Shown here piece by piece: positions 34,229 through 43,868 of a stretch of 64,000 nucleotides of DNA. This DNA is from Abyssisolibacter fermentans (GTDB lineage Bacteria > Bacillota > Clostridia > Tissierellales > MCWD3). The position numbers and the translations under genes are program-made. Every line of letters starts with the position of its first letter. The first letter of the stretch is position 1. Below the pieces are notes generated by a model, which worked only from the letters and a program-made list of their open reading frames with translations, did no database searches and was not told the origin of the DNA. The stretch spans positions 62,001 to 126,000 of the forward strand of contig NZ_LOHE01000037.1 of NCBI RefSeq assembly GCF_001559865.1. The letters run 5' to 3'.

Positions 34229-35146
34229 TTAAAAAATACTTAATTCTAATTCATTTGACAAGTCTTCTAAAAGCTTTACGCCTCCTATACTATTACCTTT
34301 TTTATCTAATGATGGACCTATAACACCTATACCCATTTTTTTTGGTACAACAGCAGCTATTCCACCACCAACACCACTTTTGGCAGGTAAACCTACATTC
34401 ACGGCAAACTCACCTGAACCGTCATACATACCACAAGTAGTCATTATAGCTTTTACTGTTTTACATATTGATTTACTGAGTATTTGTTTATTATTGCATG
34501 GCAAAAATCCATCAGTTGCAAGTACGACGCTCATGTAAGCAATGTCTTTACATGTTACTTCTATTGAGCAAAGTTTAAAGTATACGTCTAGTATTTCATC
34601 TACATCATCATCAATTATACCTGTGCTCTTCATGTAGTATGCTAAAGCTCTATTTCTGTCGCCAGTATTTTTTTCTGATTCATAGACATTATAATTAATC
34701 TTCAAATTGGGATTATTCGTAATTTCTTTTAAAAAACCAAAAATCCTATTAAATTTATCTTCAGCAGTTAATCCATAAACTAATGATATTGTTGCTATTG
34801 CACCAGAATTAATCATAGGATTTAGTGGTTTATGAGAATTTTTTGTTTCCAAATTTATTATAGAATTGAATCCGTCTGAAGTAGGTGCACAGCTTATTTT
34901 AGTATAAAGTTTGTTGATATTGTTATCTGTTAAAGCGCACATGAATGATGCTATTTTGGAAATACTTTGAATCGTAAATTTAGTCTTATAATCTCCTGCA
35001 TAATATTCATTACCATCAACATCACAAATAAATATGCCTAAAGTATCAGGATTACTATTAGATAGTTCAGGTATATAAGTGGCAACGTTTCCATATTGCG
35101 TCCAAGACCTATTTTTATCAACAAGAGAATACAACAAATTTTGCAT
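34229..35146 (-). CDS. glsA: Glutaminase (L-glutamine amidohydrolase)
   Basis: A 305-residue serine-dependent glutaminase of the beta-lactamase-like fold. The catalytic S61-x-x-K64 lies in TIQSISKIASF, and the substrate loop NPMINSGAIATISLV and the C-terminal GLPAKSGVGGG are family signatures. It converts glutamine to glutamate and ammonia in the cytoplasm. The start ATG has AAGAAGGGTGAC upstream. A fragment of a second glutaminase gene survives at 20448-20513. Confidence 0.95.
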   Translation of the reverse strand: MQNLLYSLVDKNRSWTQYGNVATYIPELSNSNPDTLGIFICDVDGNEYYAGDYKTKFTIQSISKIASFMCALTDNNINKLYTKISCAPTSDGFNSIINLETKNSHKPLNPMINSGAIATISLVYGLTAEDKFNRIFGFLKEITNNPNLKINYNVYESEKNTGDRNRALAYYMKSTGIIDDDVDEILDVYFKLCSIEVTCKDIAYMSVVLATDGFLPCNNKQILSKSICKTVKAIMTTCGMYDGSGEFAVNVGLPAKSGVGGGIAAVVPKKMGIGVIGPSLDKKGNSIGGVKLLEDLSNELELSIF

Positions 35147-35250
35147 AATATGTCACCCTTCTTATTAATTTTTAAAAATGTACATACTAATAATACAATA
35201 TAATCCTACAATAAACAATCAATATTTTAAATATTGACTAATTTTGACAT

Positions 35251-35279
35251 TTGACTTAAATGGTGTTGTAAAATATAAT
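35251..35279 (+). promoter_or_regulatory. Sigma-A promoter of the cysteine desulfidase-like gene
   Basis: TTGACT and TATAAT separated by exactly 17 bases. Confidence 0.75.
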
Positions 35280-35280
35280 T

Positions 35281-35297
35281 ATGATAATCGATATCAT
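35281..35297. promoter_or_regulatory. Fur-box-like palindrome over the transcription start
   Basis: ATGATAATCGATATCAT is an inverted repeat (arms ATGATA/TATCAT). TGATAATCGATATCA resembles the TGATAATNATTATCA Fur/PerR-type box with two differences. Its place right after the -10 box fits an operator. Control by iron would suit an iron-sulfur enzyme, but the regulator is not in this window. Confidence 0.45.
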
Positions 35298-35348
35298 TTT
35301 TTCATACAATTTTGTAAAATTATTTAACATTTGAAAAGGAGTGGTTTA

Positions 35349-36647
35349 ATGGACTGTTGTGATTGTAAAAGCTTTATAGATGTTTTAAAAAAAGAGGTAG
35401 TTCCTGCTTTAGGATGTACTGAGCCTATAGCTGTTGCATTAGCTACTGCTAAAGCAAGAGAAGTATTAGGAAAAGAGGCTGAAAGGTTAGAGGTTTATGT
35501 AAGTCCTAATATATATAAAAATGGAATGGGAGTAGGAATACCGGGAACAGGATCAACGGGTTTGGATATAGCAGCGGCATTAGGTGCAATAGGTGGTAAA
35601 GCTGATGCTGTATTGGAGGTATTAAAAGATACAAGCGAACAAGATATAAAACAAGCAAAAGAAATGGTATCGCAAAAACTAGCACAAGTTAAGCTTAAAA
35701 AAACAGATATTAAACTGTATGTAGAAGCAATATGCTTTAATGGTAAAGATTTTGCTAAAGTAATCATAAAAGATAATCATTCAAATATTGTTTTTGTTCA
35801 GTTAAATGATGACATTGTATTAAAAAAAGATGATGATAAAAAAGAAAAAAAAGAAAAAAAAGAAAAAGTAGACAGTGAAGACAAACGTTTTCTGAGTGTT
35901 AAAAAAATATATGATTTTGCTTTAAGTGTTGATATAAAAGATATTGAGTTTTTACTTGAAGGAGTAAGGCTTAATAAAAATATAGCTAAAGAAGGTTTAA
36001 ATAATGATTATGGGTTAAAAGTAGGAAAAACTTTAGCTGAAAGTATTAAAAAAGGAATATTAGCTGATGATATTCAAAATTATGCAATGGCTTTAACCGC
36101 AGCAGCTTCCGATGCCAGAATGGATGGGTGTATGATGAGCGTTATGAGTAATTCTGGTAGTGGTAATCAAGGATTAACAGTAATACTTCCAGTAGTAGCA
36201 GTGGCAGAGAAACTAAAGAGTAATCAAGAAGAATTAATAAGAGCATTAGCATTAGCTAATTTGATTGCAATACACATAAAATCATATCTAGGCCGGCTTT
36301 CTGCATTGTGCGGTTGTGTAGTAGCATCAGCTGGAGCAAGCTGTGGAATAACATACCTTATGGGTGGTAAATTTGAGAATATAGTATTTGCATTAAAGAA
36401 TATGATAGGAAATATAACAGGTATGATATGTGACGGAGCAAAAACAGGCTGTGCCTTAAAAGTGTCAACAGGAGTAAGTGCAGCTATACAATCAGCATTA
36501 CTAGCAATTAACGGAATAGAAATATCAGAGAAAGATGGAATAATACATCAAGATGTAGAAGAAACAATAAAAAATATAGCTAAAATTGGTTCACAAGGTA
36601 TGAAACAAGCAGATGAACTTATACTTGAAATTATGACATCCAAATAA
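35349..36647 (+). CDS. UPF0597/CyuA-like L-cysteine desulfidase
   Basis: About 432 residues, family UPF0597 (YhaM/CyuA), related to iron-sulfur L-serine dehydratase alpha chains. Characterised members are [4Fe-4S] enzymes that split cysteine into pyruvate, ammonia and sulfide. Conserved text: VPALGCTEPIAVALA, DGCMMSVMSNSGSGNQG, RLSALCGCVVASAGASCG and CDGAKTGCALK, which supply the cysteines. The start is the ATG at 35349 after AAAAGGAG; a TTG at 35331 overlaps this ribosome site. An unusual lysine/glutamate-rich insert (about residues 158-180) looks like a flexible loop. A promoter, a Fur-like box and a terminator make it a single-gene unit. Confidence 0.85.
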   Translation: MDCCDCKSFIDVLKKEVVPALGCTEPIAVALATAKAREVLGKEAERLEVYVSPNIYKNGMGVGIPGTGSTGLDIAAALGAIGGKADAVLEVLKDTSEQDIKQAKEMVSQKLAQVKLKKTDIKLYVEAICFNGKDFAKVIIKDNHSNIVFVQLNDDIVLKKDDDKKEKKEKKEKVDSEDKRFLSVKKIYDFALSVDIKDIEFLLEGVRLNKNIAKEGLNNDYGLKVGKTLAESIKKGILADDIQNYAMALTAAASDARMDGCMMSVMSNSGSGNQGLTVILPVVAVAEKLKSNQEELIRALALANLIAIHIKSYLGRLSALCGCVVASAGASCGITYLMGGKFENIVFALKNMIGNITGMICDGAKTGCALKVSTGVSAAIQSALLAINGIEISEKDGIIHQDVEETIKNIAKIGSQGMKQADELILEIMTSK

Positions 36648-36662
36648 ATATAATATGAAAAG

Positions 36663-36699
36663 CCTAAATTAAGCATTAAAGCAGAATTTAGGTTTTTTT
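36663..36699 (+). terminator. Terminator of the desulfidase-like gene
   Basis: Arms CCTAAATT and AATTTAGG with a 14-base loop followed by seven T residues. Confidence 0.88.
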
Positions 36700-36814
36700 A
36701 TTTTACTTAATTTACTTAATGCTTTTACATATAATAAAAAATAAATATATTGTAATATGGAGAATATTATATATTATGCTATAATAATCTTAAAATGGGA
36801 AAGGAGTATTTAAA

Positions 36815-37102
36815 ATGAATGATAAATCAAATGAATGTGAAAAAGTTTTTAAATTTAGATTTATTGCATTACTTTGTTTATATGTTAGTCTTTTTATTTT
36901 GGTTTTAAGTGTAATAAATATTTTGTTTATAATTCTGGGAATAGGTACATTTGTTGCTTATATAGTTCTAAATACAATGTATTGGAAATGTCCTTATTGT
37001 AATAGAGGGTTTGAGATGAGACACGGCTCTATGGACAAAATGACGCATTGTCCATATTGTGGTAATAAACTGAGGAATCCTCCATATAACATGTACCGAT
37101 AG
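36815..37102 (+). CDS. Small membrane protein with C-terminal zinc ribbon
   Basis: A 95-residue protein with a hydrophobic hairpin (about residues 14-54, two helices) and a zinc ribbon, CPYC at about 59-62 and CPYC-GNK at about 80-86. It has AAAGGAG before the ATG. No specific family was recognised; membrane-anchored zinc ribbons are common small proteins of unknown role in Firmicutes. Confidence 0.6.
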   Translation: MNDKSNECEKVFKFRFIALLCLYVSLFILVLSVINILFIILGIGTFVAYIVLNTMYWKCPYCNRGFEMRHGSMDKMTHCPYCGNKLRNPPYNMYR

Positions 37103-37138
37103 ACCAGTGTATTTATAAACCAACTATGTTATAATAAG

Positions 37139-37166
37139 GCGTAAGTGTGAAATCTTTCACCTACGC
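37139..37166 (+). promoter_or_regulatory. Leader stem-loop upstream of the first LRR protein
   Basis: GCGTA and TACGC, with inner GTGAAA/TTTCAC-type pairing, form a hairpin between a TATAAT box (37130-37135) and the ribosome site of the first LRR gene. No T-run follows, so it is more likely a 5' leader structure than a terminator. Confidence 0.4.
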
Positions 37167-37192
37167 ATCTTAAAAAAGGAAGTGTAATTTAT

Positions 37193-39526
37193 ATGAAGAA
37201 AAGACTAATCGTACTATTAGTAGTTTTGTGTATTTTTATTTCTTTACATGTACAAGCAACAAATGTTGATTGGAAACTTTATAAAGATACACAGCTGATT
37301 AAATTAGATAATCAGTTTGAAATTGTTAACAATAAAATATATCTTCCAGTCAAGGAAGTATTGGAGCTTTCAGGTGACAAGGTAACAATTAATGATAGTA
37401 ATATTGTAGCTCAAAATGATGATTTACATAGGGAGTTTATGATTTATAATGAGTATGGTGAATTAGTCGTAGTAGATTTATTCTATGAGAGATATTCAAG
37501 TATGTATGTAAATGACAAGTTATATACTGAAATAGATTTTTTTAAGAGAAACACGTCTTTTAAAATAACTGTTGATTATGACAAAAAGGAAATTTGTTTG
37601 AATCCTGAGTATGAAAAATTGTATACTGCTATAAACGATTTTATTTATAACAATAATATGATGGAGGTTTCATCTTTACATAGTAGTTATTTTAAATACA
37701 AAGAAAACTTTAAAATTTCAAAAAAATACAAAAGTAAAACTGAAGGGTATTTTAGCTGGAATAATAAAGAATGTCAGCTGCGATATACTTTATTAGGAAA
37801 GACAGATGGAGTTATAAAAATGACTGATATTCCGAATTGTAATATAGATATAGACTACTTTGATGATAATTATGTTGATGGATATAAAATAGGTTTAAAT
37901 AATAAAAAAATATATTCTATTTCAGGTCTTAAGAGTAGCAATGATATTGACATAGAAAATATAGTGCTTGAAGTACTTGAAGATTCTAAACCAAATGTAT
38001 TTAAGAATATAGTAAATATAAGCAATGAAATACTAAAAAATATTGCTATAGATAATGTTGATGTTGAATGTATGGATAAAACGAACCATAAATATAAAAT
38101 TAAATTTAATGATTTGCAGCAAGTAGTTTCTAATTCTGAAGATTTAAGTTTTGAAATTAATTGCGAAATTGATGATAATAAATTGACTGGATTAAAATGT
38201 AAAGCTGTTATGGAGGATAATAATGATTATTTAGAAAAAATTACTTTAAATATGGACTATGATATAAAATATGTGAAAAATTTAAAAGCTCTAAATAAAA
38301 AAATAGATAAATTAAAAGAAGAAACAAGTAAAGAAGTTTTACCAAAAAAATATGACATTCATAAAGTAGTAACATTTAAAGATCCGTTATTTGAAAAGAT
38401 AGTCAGAAAAGAAATAAATAAACCAGTTGGGGATATATATCCTTTAGAACTTTTAGGCATAGAATATTTAGATGATGACTTATTAGATGAAGAAGAAAAG
38501 ATAAATAATATTGATGGTATACAATATATGCTAAACTTAGAAGAATTATATTTAAATGATAATAGTATATCAGACATATCATACCTAAGCGGATTAACTA
38601 ATCTTCAAGATTTGGCGATGTATAATAATAAAATCAGTGACATATCAGCTTTAAGAGATTTAGAAAATTTAGAGTTATTAAATTTAGAGAATAACAAAAT
38701 CAAAGATATTAGTTGTTTAAAGGATTTATGTAAATTAGATACTTTAGTACTTAATAATAATAATATAGATAGATTACCAAGATTAAGTGGAATTAGTTTA
38801 TTAGAATTAGGTTCAAATAATATAAAAGATATATCTTCAATAGTAAATATGTATGGATTGTGGTATTTAGATATTAGTAATAATCAAATATCTGATATTT
38901 CATGGATAAATTCAAATATTGATTTAGAAATAGTTGATTTATCAAATAATAAAATAATTGAATTACCATCATTTGAAAATTTAACTGAGATAATGGAATT
39001 AGATTTGTCAAATAACAAGATAAGTGATATTGAGACTTTGGGTTCATTACAATATTTAGAAGAACTTAAGGCTGCAAATAATAATATTGACAGTATTCCT
39101 GTATTTAGCACTGATACATTGTATGAGTTAGATTTATCGTCAAATAATATTACTGATATATCTAATTTAAGTAACTTAAAAAGCTTAATGGAGTTAAATT
39201 TATCTAATAATAATATTGAAGATGTAACACCTTTAAAAGATATGTATTTATCATGGCTGTTTTTAGATTATAATCAAATAAAAAATATAGATATGTTAGA
39301 GTTTTCAGAACTTGAAAAATTGACATTAAGTAATAATCAAGTTGAAAGCATTAATCCAAATTATATAGGAGCAAATACAATTGAAATTTTGGATATAAGC
39401 AATAATAAAATTAAAAAACTTGACTTTTTATTAAAATTAAATAATCTTAAGAATTTAATAATAAGTGGTAACCCAATAGAGGATAATACGATTTTAAATA
39501 GCTTAATGGGTGTTATAGTAGAGTAA
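37193..39526 (+). CDS. Secreted leucine-rich-repeat protein (internalin-like), first of a tandem pair
   Basis: A 777-residue protein with a signal peptide (1-23, cleavage near VQATN), a copper-amine-oxidase-N-like domain (about 25-135, WKLYKDTQLIKLDN and IYLPVKEVLEL), a poorly conserved middle, an internalin-type cap (FKDPLFEKIVRKEI) and about fifteen SDS22-type 22-residue leucine-rich repeats from about residue 437 to the end (LEELYLNDNSISDISYLSGL). There is no sortase motif, so it is secreted or wall-bound by its N-domain. The repeats would bind protein partners. A paralogue follows 16 bases later. Confidence 0.82.
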   Translation: MKKRLIVLLVVLCIFISLHVQATNVDWKLYKDTQLIKLDNQFEIVNNKIYLPVKEVLELSGDKVTINDSNIVAQNDDLHREFMIYNEYGELVVVDLFYERYSSMYVNDKLYTEIDFFKRNTSFKITVDYDKKEICLNPEYEKLYTAINDFIYNNNMMEVSSLHSSYFKYKENFKISKKYKSKTEGYFSWNNKECQLRYTLLGKTDGVIKMTDIPNCNIDIDYFDDNYVDGYKIGLNNKKIYSISGLKSSNDIDIENIVLEVLEDSKPNVFKNIVNISNEILKNIAIDNVDVECMDKTNHKYKIKFNDLQQVVSNSEDLSFEINCEIDDNKLTGLKCKAVMEDNNDYLEKITLNMDYDIKYVKNLKALNKKIDKLKEETSKEVLPKKYDIHKVVTFKDPLFEKIVRKEINKPVGDIYPLELLGIEYLDDDLLDEEEKINNIDGIQYMLNLEELYLNDNSISDISYLSGLTNLQDLAMYNNKISDISALRDLENLELLNLENNKIKDISCLKDLCKLDTLVLNNNNIDRLPRLSGISLLELGSNNIKDISSIVNMYGLWYLDISNNQISDISWINSNIDLEIVDLSNNKIIELPSFENLTEIMELDLSNNKISDIETLGSLQYLEELKAANNNIDSIPVFSTDTLYELDLSSNNITDISNLSNLKSLMELNLSNNNIEDVTPLKDMYLSWLFLDYNQIKNIDMLEFSELEKLTLSNNQVESINPNYIGANTIEILDISNNKIKKLDFLLKLNNLKNLIISGNPIEDNTILNSLMGVIVE

Positions 39527-39542
39527 AAAGGGGTGTATATAC

Positions 39543-41795
39543 ATGAAAAAGAGGTTTATATTGTATTTTGTTATTATGTTTATTTTTGTAGGTTTTAGAG
39601 TTGATGCTACTAACAATAATTGGAAATTATATAAAGACGGAAAACAGATTATACTAGATAATCAAATTCAAATAACAGATAATAAAATATATTTACCAGT
39701 AAAAGCTTTATTTGAAAAGCTTGATAATAAAGTTACTTTTAATGATAACAGTTTTGTAGTTGAAAACGATGATTTAACAAGAAAATTTGATATATCTGAA
39801 GATAAGTCCCAGATTTATAATAAATATTTTGACTATTATTATTCAAGTATATATATAGATAACAATTTGTATGCTGAATTTGATTTCTTTAGAGATAATT
39901 TACTTGCAAAACTATCCTATGATGAATTCGAAAGAAAGGTATATGTTGATACACAATGTACTAGATTAGTTACGGCGCTTAATAAATTTGTGTATAATGA
40001 AAATATGTTTATAATAAATGCAAATAGTAAATTTGAAATGCAAGGAAAGAATAAATTTAAATTCTTAAGAAATGTGAAAAATAAATCTTTTTATGATATT
40101 GTTTGGAATGATGAAGAAAAAAAATATGATCAGACATTACTATCAAAATCAACAGGTGAATTAAAAAGTAATAATGAATCATTGAAAATAGATGTAGAAT
40201 ACTTTAATAGAGGCTATGATGGATGTAAGTTTATATTTGACAATAAGACAAGTTATTGCAATTCTCAGAGTATTTATTATGACCAATCTGAACTATTAAA
40301 GTTATTTCCGGAATGTACTAATTCTATGTTTTTAGATATTAATGCGTATAATGATGAAATAATTAAGTTTATCGAAGCTGACAGCATTGATATAGAAATC
40401 AAAGAACTGAGTAATGATAAATGTAGCTATAAATTTAAAATAGAGGATTTTAAAGCATTTAACAGAGAGTTTGGTGGTTTTGATTTTAAAGATTATAATA
40501 TGCAAAATGTTAAATTCAAAAACGAAATTACATATGAAATTGATAAAGAAAACAATTTGACTGCAATAAAACTACATTCTTCTATTAAAGATACTGCAAA
40601 AGAAAGCTATTTAAAGAGCATTTTGATAGATTTCGATTATAATATAAAACCTTTGAAAGATTCTACAGAATTTATAAAACAACTATCTGATTTAGAAGAG
40701 GAAGTTTACAAGGAATTATATCCTGATATAGATGCAAGAAAAGTTGTAGTATTTAAAGATAAAGTATTTGAAAAAGTTGTTAGAGATGAAATTGGAAAAC
40801 CTTGCGGCGATATACATGCATTTGAATTATTAAATATCGACTGGTTAGAATATGATGGTGAAGGTAAAGAAAAAATAAGCAATATAGATGGAATTCAATA
40901 TATACATAACTTAAGGATTCTAAATTTAGATAACAATAATATTTCGGACATTTCGTATCTGTCTAATATGGAAAAATTAGAGGGTTTGTATATAAACAAT
41001 AACCAAATTTCAGATATATCTAATTTAAATACAAATAAAAAATTATCACATATATATCTTGAAGGTAACAAGATAACGAAAATACCATCATTTAATAATT
41101 TGACTGAAGTTTATTCTTTAAGTTTAGATAATAACCAAATAACTGATATATCAAAACTTTATACTATGCCTAATTTAGAATTTTTATATTTGAACTCTAA
41201 TAAAATAAGCGATCTTAAACCTTTACAAGCATTTAATAACTCTAAGCTGGAAGAAATAGAGCTTGCTAAAAATCAAATTGTAGATGCTAGTCCTCTAAAA
41301 GGACTGCCAAATTTACGTAAAGCTAATCTTGCACAAAATAAAATCAGTGACTTGCAGTGCTTTGATGGAATGGGACTATGTACATTAGATTTATCAATTA
41401 ATAATATTAGTGATTTGTCGAAATTAAAAAACATGAAAAATTTAGAGTATTTGAATTTACAGTATAATAATATTACTGATATAACTCCACTTAAAGATTT
41501 TAAATTGGTATGGCTTCACTTAGATAATAATAAATTGAAGAAAATAGATGTATTACCTTGCAAACAGCTGAGATACTTGACTTTAAGTAATAATCAAATC
41601 GAAAAAATTGATACAAATGTCTTTGATTGCAATAATAATATTGAGTTATTAGACATAAGAAATAATAAAATTAAGAATATTGATTTTGTATCAAAAATAA
41701 ATGCATTGAATCAAATTGAAGTTAGAGGAAATCCTATAGATGCAGAATCTTTAAAAAAATATAAGAACTTGATTCTTCATATAACTGAGGATTAA
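39543..41795 (+). CDS. Secreted leucine-rich-repeat protein, second of a tandem pair
   Basis: A 750-residue paralogue with the same order: signal peptide (cleavage near VDATN), copper-amine-oxidase-N-like domain (WKLYKDGKQIILDN), variable middle, internalin-type cap (FKDKVFEKVVRDEI) and about fourteen LRRs from about residue 446. The N-domain and cap are better conserved than the middle region, suggesting duplication followed by divergence of the middle and of the repeat faces. A ribosome site (AAAGGGG) and a short gap to the first copy show co-transcription; a GC-rich hairpin ends the unit. Confidence 0.82.
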   Translation: MKKRFILYFVIMFIFVGFRVDATNNNWKLYKDGKQIILDNQIQITDNKIYLPVKALFEKLDNKVTFNDNSFVVENDDLTRKFDISEDKSQIYNKYFDYYYSSIYIDNNLYAEFDFFRDNLLAKLSYDEFERKVYVDTQCTRLVTALNKFVYNENMFIINANSKFEMQGKNKFKFLRNVKNKSFYDIVWNDEEKKYDQTLLSKSTGELKSNNESLKIDVEYFNRGYDGCKFIFDNKTSYCNSQSIYYDQSELLKLFPECTNSMFLDINAYNDEIIKFIEADSIDIEIKELSNDKCSYKFKIEDFKAFNREFGGFDFKDYNMQNVKFKNEITYEIDKENNLTAIKLHSSIKDTAKESYLKSILIDFDYNIKPLKDSTEFIKQLSDLEEEVYKELYPDIDARKVVVFKDKVFEKVVRDEIGKPCGDIHAFELLNIDWLEYDGEGKEKISNIDGIQYIHNLRILNLDNNNISDISYLSNMEKLEGLYINNNQISDISNLNTNKKLSHIYLEGNKITKIPSFNNLTEVYSLSLDNNQITDISKLYTMPNLEFLYLNSNKISDLKPLQAFNNSKLEEIELAKNQIVDASPLKGLPNLRKANLAQNKISDLQCFDGMGLCTLDLSINNISDLSKLKNMKNLEYLNLQYNNITDITPLKDFKLVWLHLDNNKLKKIDVLPCKQLRYLTLSNNQIEKIDTNVFDCNNNIELLDIRNNKIKNIDFVSKINALNQIEVRGNPIDAESLKKYKNLILHITED

Positions 41796-41804
41796 TAAGT
41801 ATTT

Positions 41805-41822
41805 GGGGCGAAAAGCCCCTTT
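41805..41822 (+). terminator. Short terminator after the LRR pair
   Basis: GGGGC and GCCCC around GAAAA, followed by TTT only; a weak intrinsic terminator. Confidence 0.55.
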
Positions 41823-41862
41823 AATATATAAAAAAATGCACAATTACAAAGGAGAAATTTAC

Positions 41863-42351
41863 ATGACTATAGAACAAAAAGTATATGATGTATTAGATAA
41901 TTTAGCTATACCCTATGAAAAATTTGCACATAAAGCTTTATATACAGTAGACGAAGCAAATAAGTTAGGTATTTATATTCCGGGAGTTCACTGTAAAAAC
42001 CTCTTTATTAGAAATAGAAAAGGAAACAAGCATTATCTTGTAATTTTAAAAGATACAAAACAAGCTAACTTAAAAGGTTTATCAAAGCAAATAAATAGTA
42101 CAAATTTAAGCTTTGCTTCACCAGAAAGATTGTTTAGATATTTAAAGCTTATGCCAGGGTCGGTTACACCATTTGGACTTATAAATGATAGTGAGAAGCA
42201 TGTTGAAATATTAATAGACAATGAATTGAAAAAATCTGAATATATTTGTTTTCATCCAAATGTAAATACAGTGACAATAACTATACCTTATAATGGTTTT
42301 GAAAAGTATTTAAAATGGTGTGGAAATAAAATTAGGTACGTTGAGATATAA
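41863..42351 (+). CDS. ProX/YbaK-type aminoacyl-tRNA deacylase (PrdX-like)
   Basis: A 162-residue single-domain member of the prolyl-tRNA synthetase-associated editing family, which hydrolyses mischarged Ala-tRNA(Pro). Recognition text: KVYDVLDNLAIPYEKFAHKALYTVDEA (split motif) and SPERLFRYLKLMPGSVTPFGL. The invariant lysine appears in LKDTKQANLK. The start is the ATG at 41863 after AAAGGAG; a longer frame from 41803 runs through the terminator. Confidence 0.88.
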   Translation: MTIEQKVYDVLDNLAIPYEKFAHKALYTVDEANKLGIYIPGVHCKNLFIRNRKGNKHYLVILKDTKQANLKGLSKQINSTNLSFASPERLFRYLKLMPGSVTPFGLINDSEKHVEILIDNELKKSEYICFHPNVNTVTITIPYNGFEKYLKWCGNKIRYVEI

Positions 42352-42497
42352 AGAAAATTAAAATCTACGATTTTATGTGAATTGCTGACTTATTTGAAGA
42401 ATGAGATTTGTTAATGAATTTATAGCTTTGAATTTACTAGATTTAAATTAGATTCTTTGCTTAAATATATAGCATATTATACAAAGGAGGAAATTAA

Positions 42498-43286
42498 ATG
42501 ATACCTAAATTACATGAAGCTTTTATAGATAAATCAATAGAAATTTTGAAAAATGATACGAGGATTTTAGGGGTTACTATAGGAGGTTCTTATATTAACA
42601 AGAGTATGGATGAATATTCAGATATTGATCTTGTCATAGCTATAAAGCCAGATAGTACACAGCAAGTAATGAGTGAAAGATTCGAAATAGCTGAAAAGCT
42701 GGGGAATCTGCTTTCAGCATTTACTGGTGAACATGTTGGTGAACCTAGATTAATAATATGTCTATATGGACCACCATTATTGCATGTAGATCTTAAATTT
42801 GTATCGCTAGATGATGTTAACATTAGAGTTGAAGATCCGATTATCTTATGGGAAAGAGAACATGCAATTTCCAATCAGTTTAAATTGAATGATGCTAAAT
42901 TTCCATTACCTGGCTTGCAATGGATAGAAGATAGATTTTGGGTATGGGTTCATTATGGTGCAACAAAAATTGGAAGAAAAGAAATATTTGAAACTATAGA
43001 ATTCATTTCATTTCTTAGACAAACAGTGATAGGACCATTATTACTAATGAAAAATAGTAAATTACCACGTGGTGTTAGAAGAATTGAATATGATGCACCC
43101 GAAGATTTAGATATGTTAATAAGGACAGTTCCAAGCTATGATGTTCAAAGCTGTGTTAATGCATTATTTATCATTATAGATTTATATAGAGATTTACGAG
43201 AATATCATGCTACAGATGATTTAATAATACATTCACAAGCAGAAAAATATTCTATAGAGTATTTAAATAATGTTGAATATGACTAA
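42498..43286 (+). CDS. Nucleotidyltransferase-domain protein
   Basis: A 262-residue protein with an N-terminal polymerase-beta-type nucleotidyltransferase: GGSYINKSMDEYSDIDLVI carries the GGS and DxD catalytic signature at about residues 28-47. The C-terminal half is helical and is a common accessory region in streptomycin-adenylyltransferase-like proteins. Substrate unknown; antibiotic or small-molecule nucleotidylation is the usual role. AAAGGAGG precedes the ATG. Confidence 0.75.
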   Translation: MIPKLHEAFIDKSIEILKNDTRILGVTIGGSYINKSMDEYSDIDLVIAIKPDSTQQVMSERFEIAEKLGNLLSAFTGEHVGEPRLIICLYGPPLLHVDLKFVSLDDVNIRVEDPIILWEREHAISNQFKLNDAKFPLPGLQWIEDRFWVWVHYGATKIGRKEIFETIEFISFLRQTVIGPLLLMKNSKLPRGVRRIEYDAPEDLDMLIRTVPSYDVQSCVNALFIIIDLYRDLREYHATDDLIIHSQAEKYSIEYLNNVEYD

Positions 43287-43380
43287 TGTAAACAAAGAGA
43301 AAAAAGGATAAAGTTATTTGTTATAGAATATTATTATGTAAGCAAAGATAATATAACATAATTCTTCAGGGGGCTTTAAA

Positions 43381-43842
43381 ATGAAATTAGGAACACTATG
43401 CTATATAGAGAATAATAACAAAACTTTAATGCTACATAGAATAAAGAAACAAAATGATATACATGAAGGTAATTGGATTGGCTTAGGTGGGAAAATAGAA
43501 AACGGAGAGAGTCCAGAGGAATGTGTCATTAGAGAAATCAATGAGGAAAGCGGACTTATATTAAAAGAACCAAAGCTAAGGGGTATACTCACATTTCCAA
43601 GCTTTGCAAACGATGATGATTGGTATGTATATCTATATACTGCTACAGAGTTTGAAGGTGAACTCAGAGATAGTGATGAAGGAGTATTAAAATGGATAGA
43701 CAATGATAAATTATTGGATTTACCAATGTCACAAGGAGACAAGCTATTCTTAAAATGGCTAAAAGAGTATAATATATTTAGTGCTAAATTTGTATATGAA
43801 AACAGTATCTTAATAGATTATGATTTAACTATTAATGCTTAA
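43381..43842 (+). CDS. NUDIX hydrolase (MutT/8-oxo-dGTP-type)
   Basis: A 153-residue NUDIX protein with a complete Nudix box, GKIENGESPEECVIREINEESG, matching GX5EX7REUXEEXGU. The fragment WIGLGGKIE is typical of clostridial 8-oxo-dGTP diphosphatases. The SatD gene begins 26 bases later with no terminator between them, so the two probably share a transcript. Confidence 0.85.
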   Translation: MKLGTLCYIENNNKTLMLHRIKKQNDIHEGNWIGLGGKIENGESPEECVIREINEESGLILKEPKLRGILTFPSFANDDDWYVYLYTATEFEGELRDSDEGVLKWIDNDKLLDLPMSQGDKLFLKWLKEYNIFSAKFVYENSILIDYDLTINA

Positions 43843-43868
43843 AGCTTTTAATAGAGGTGATTATTATA

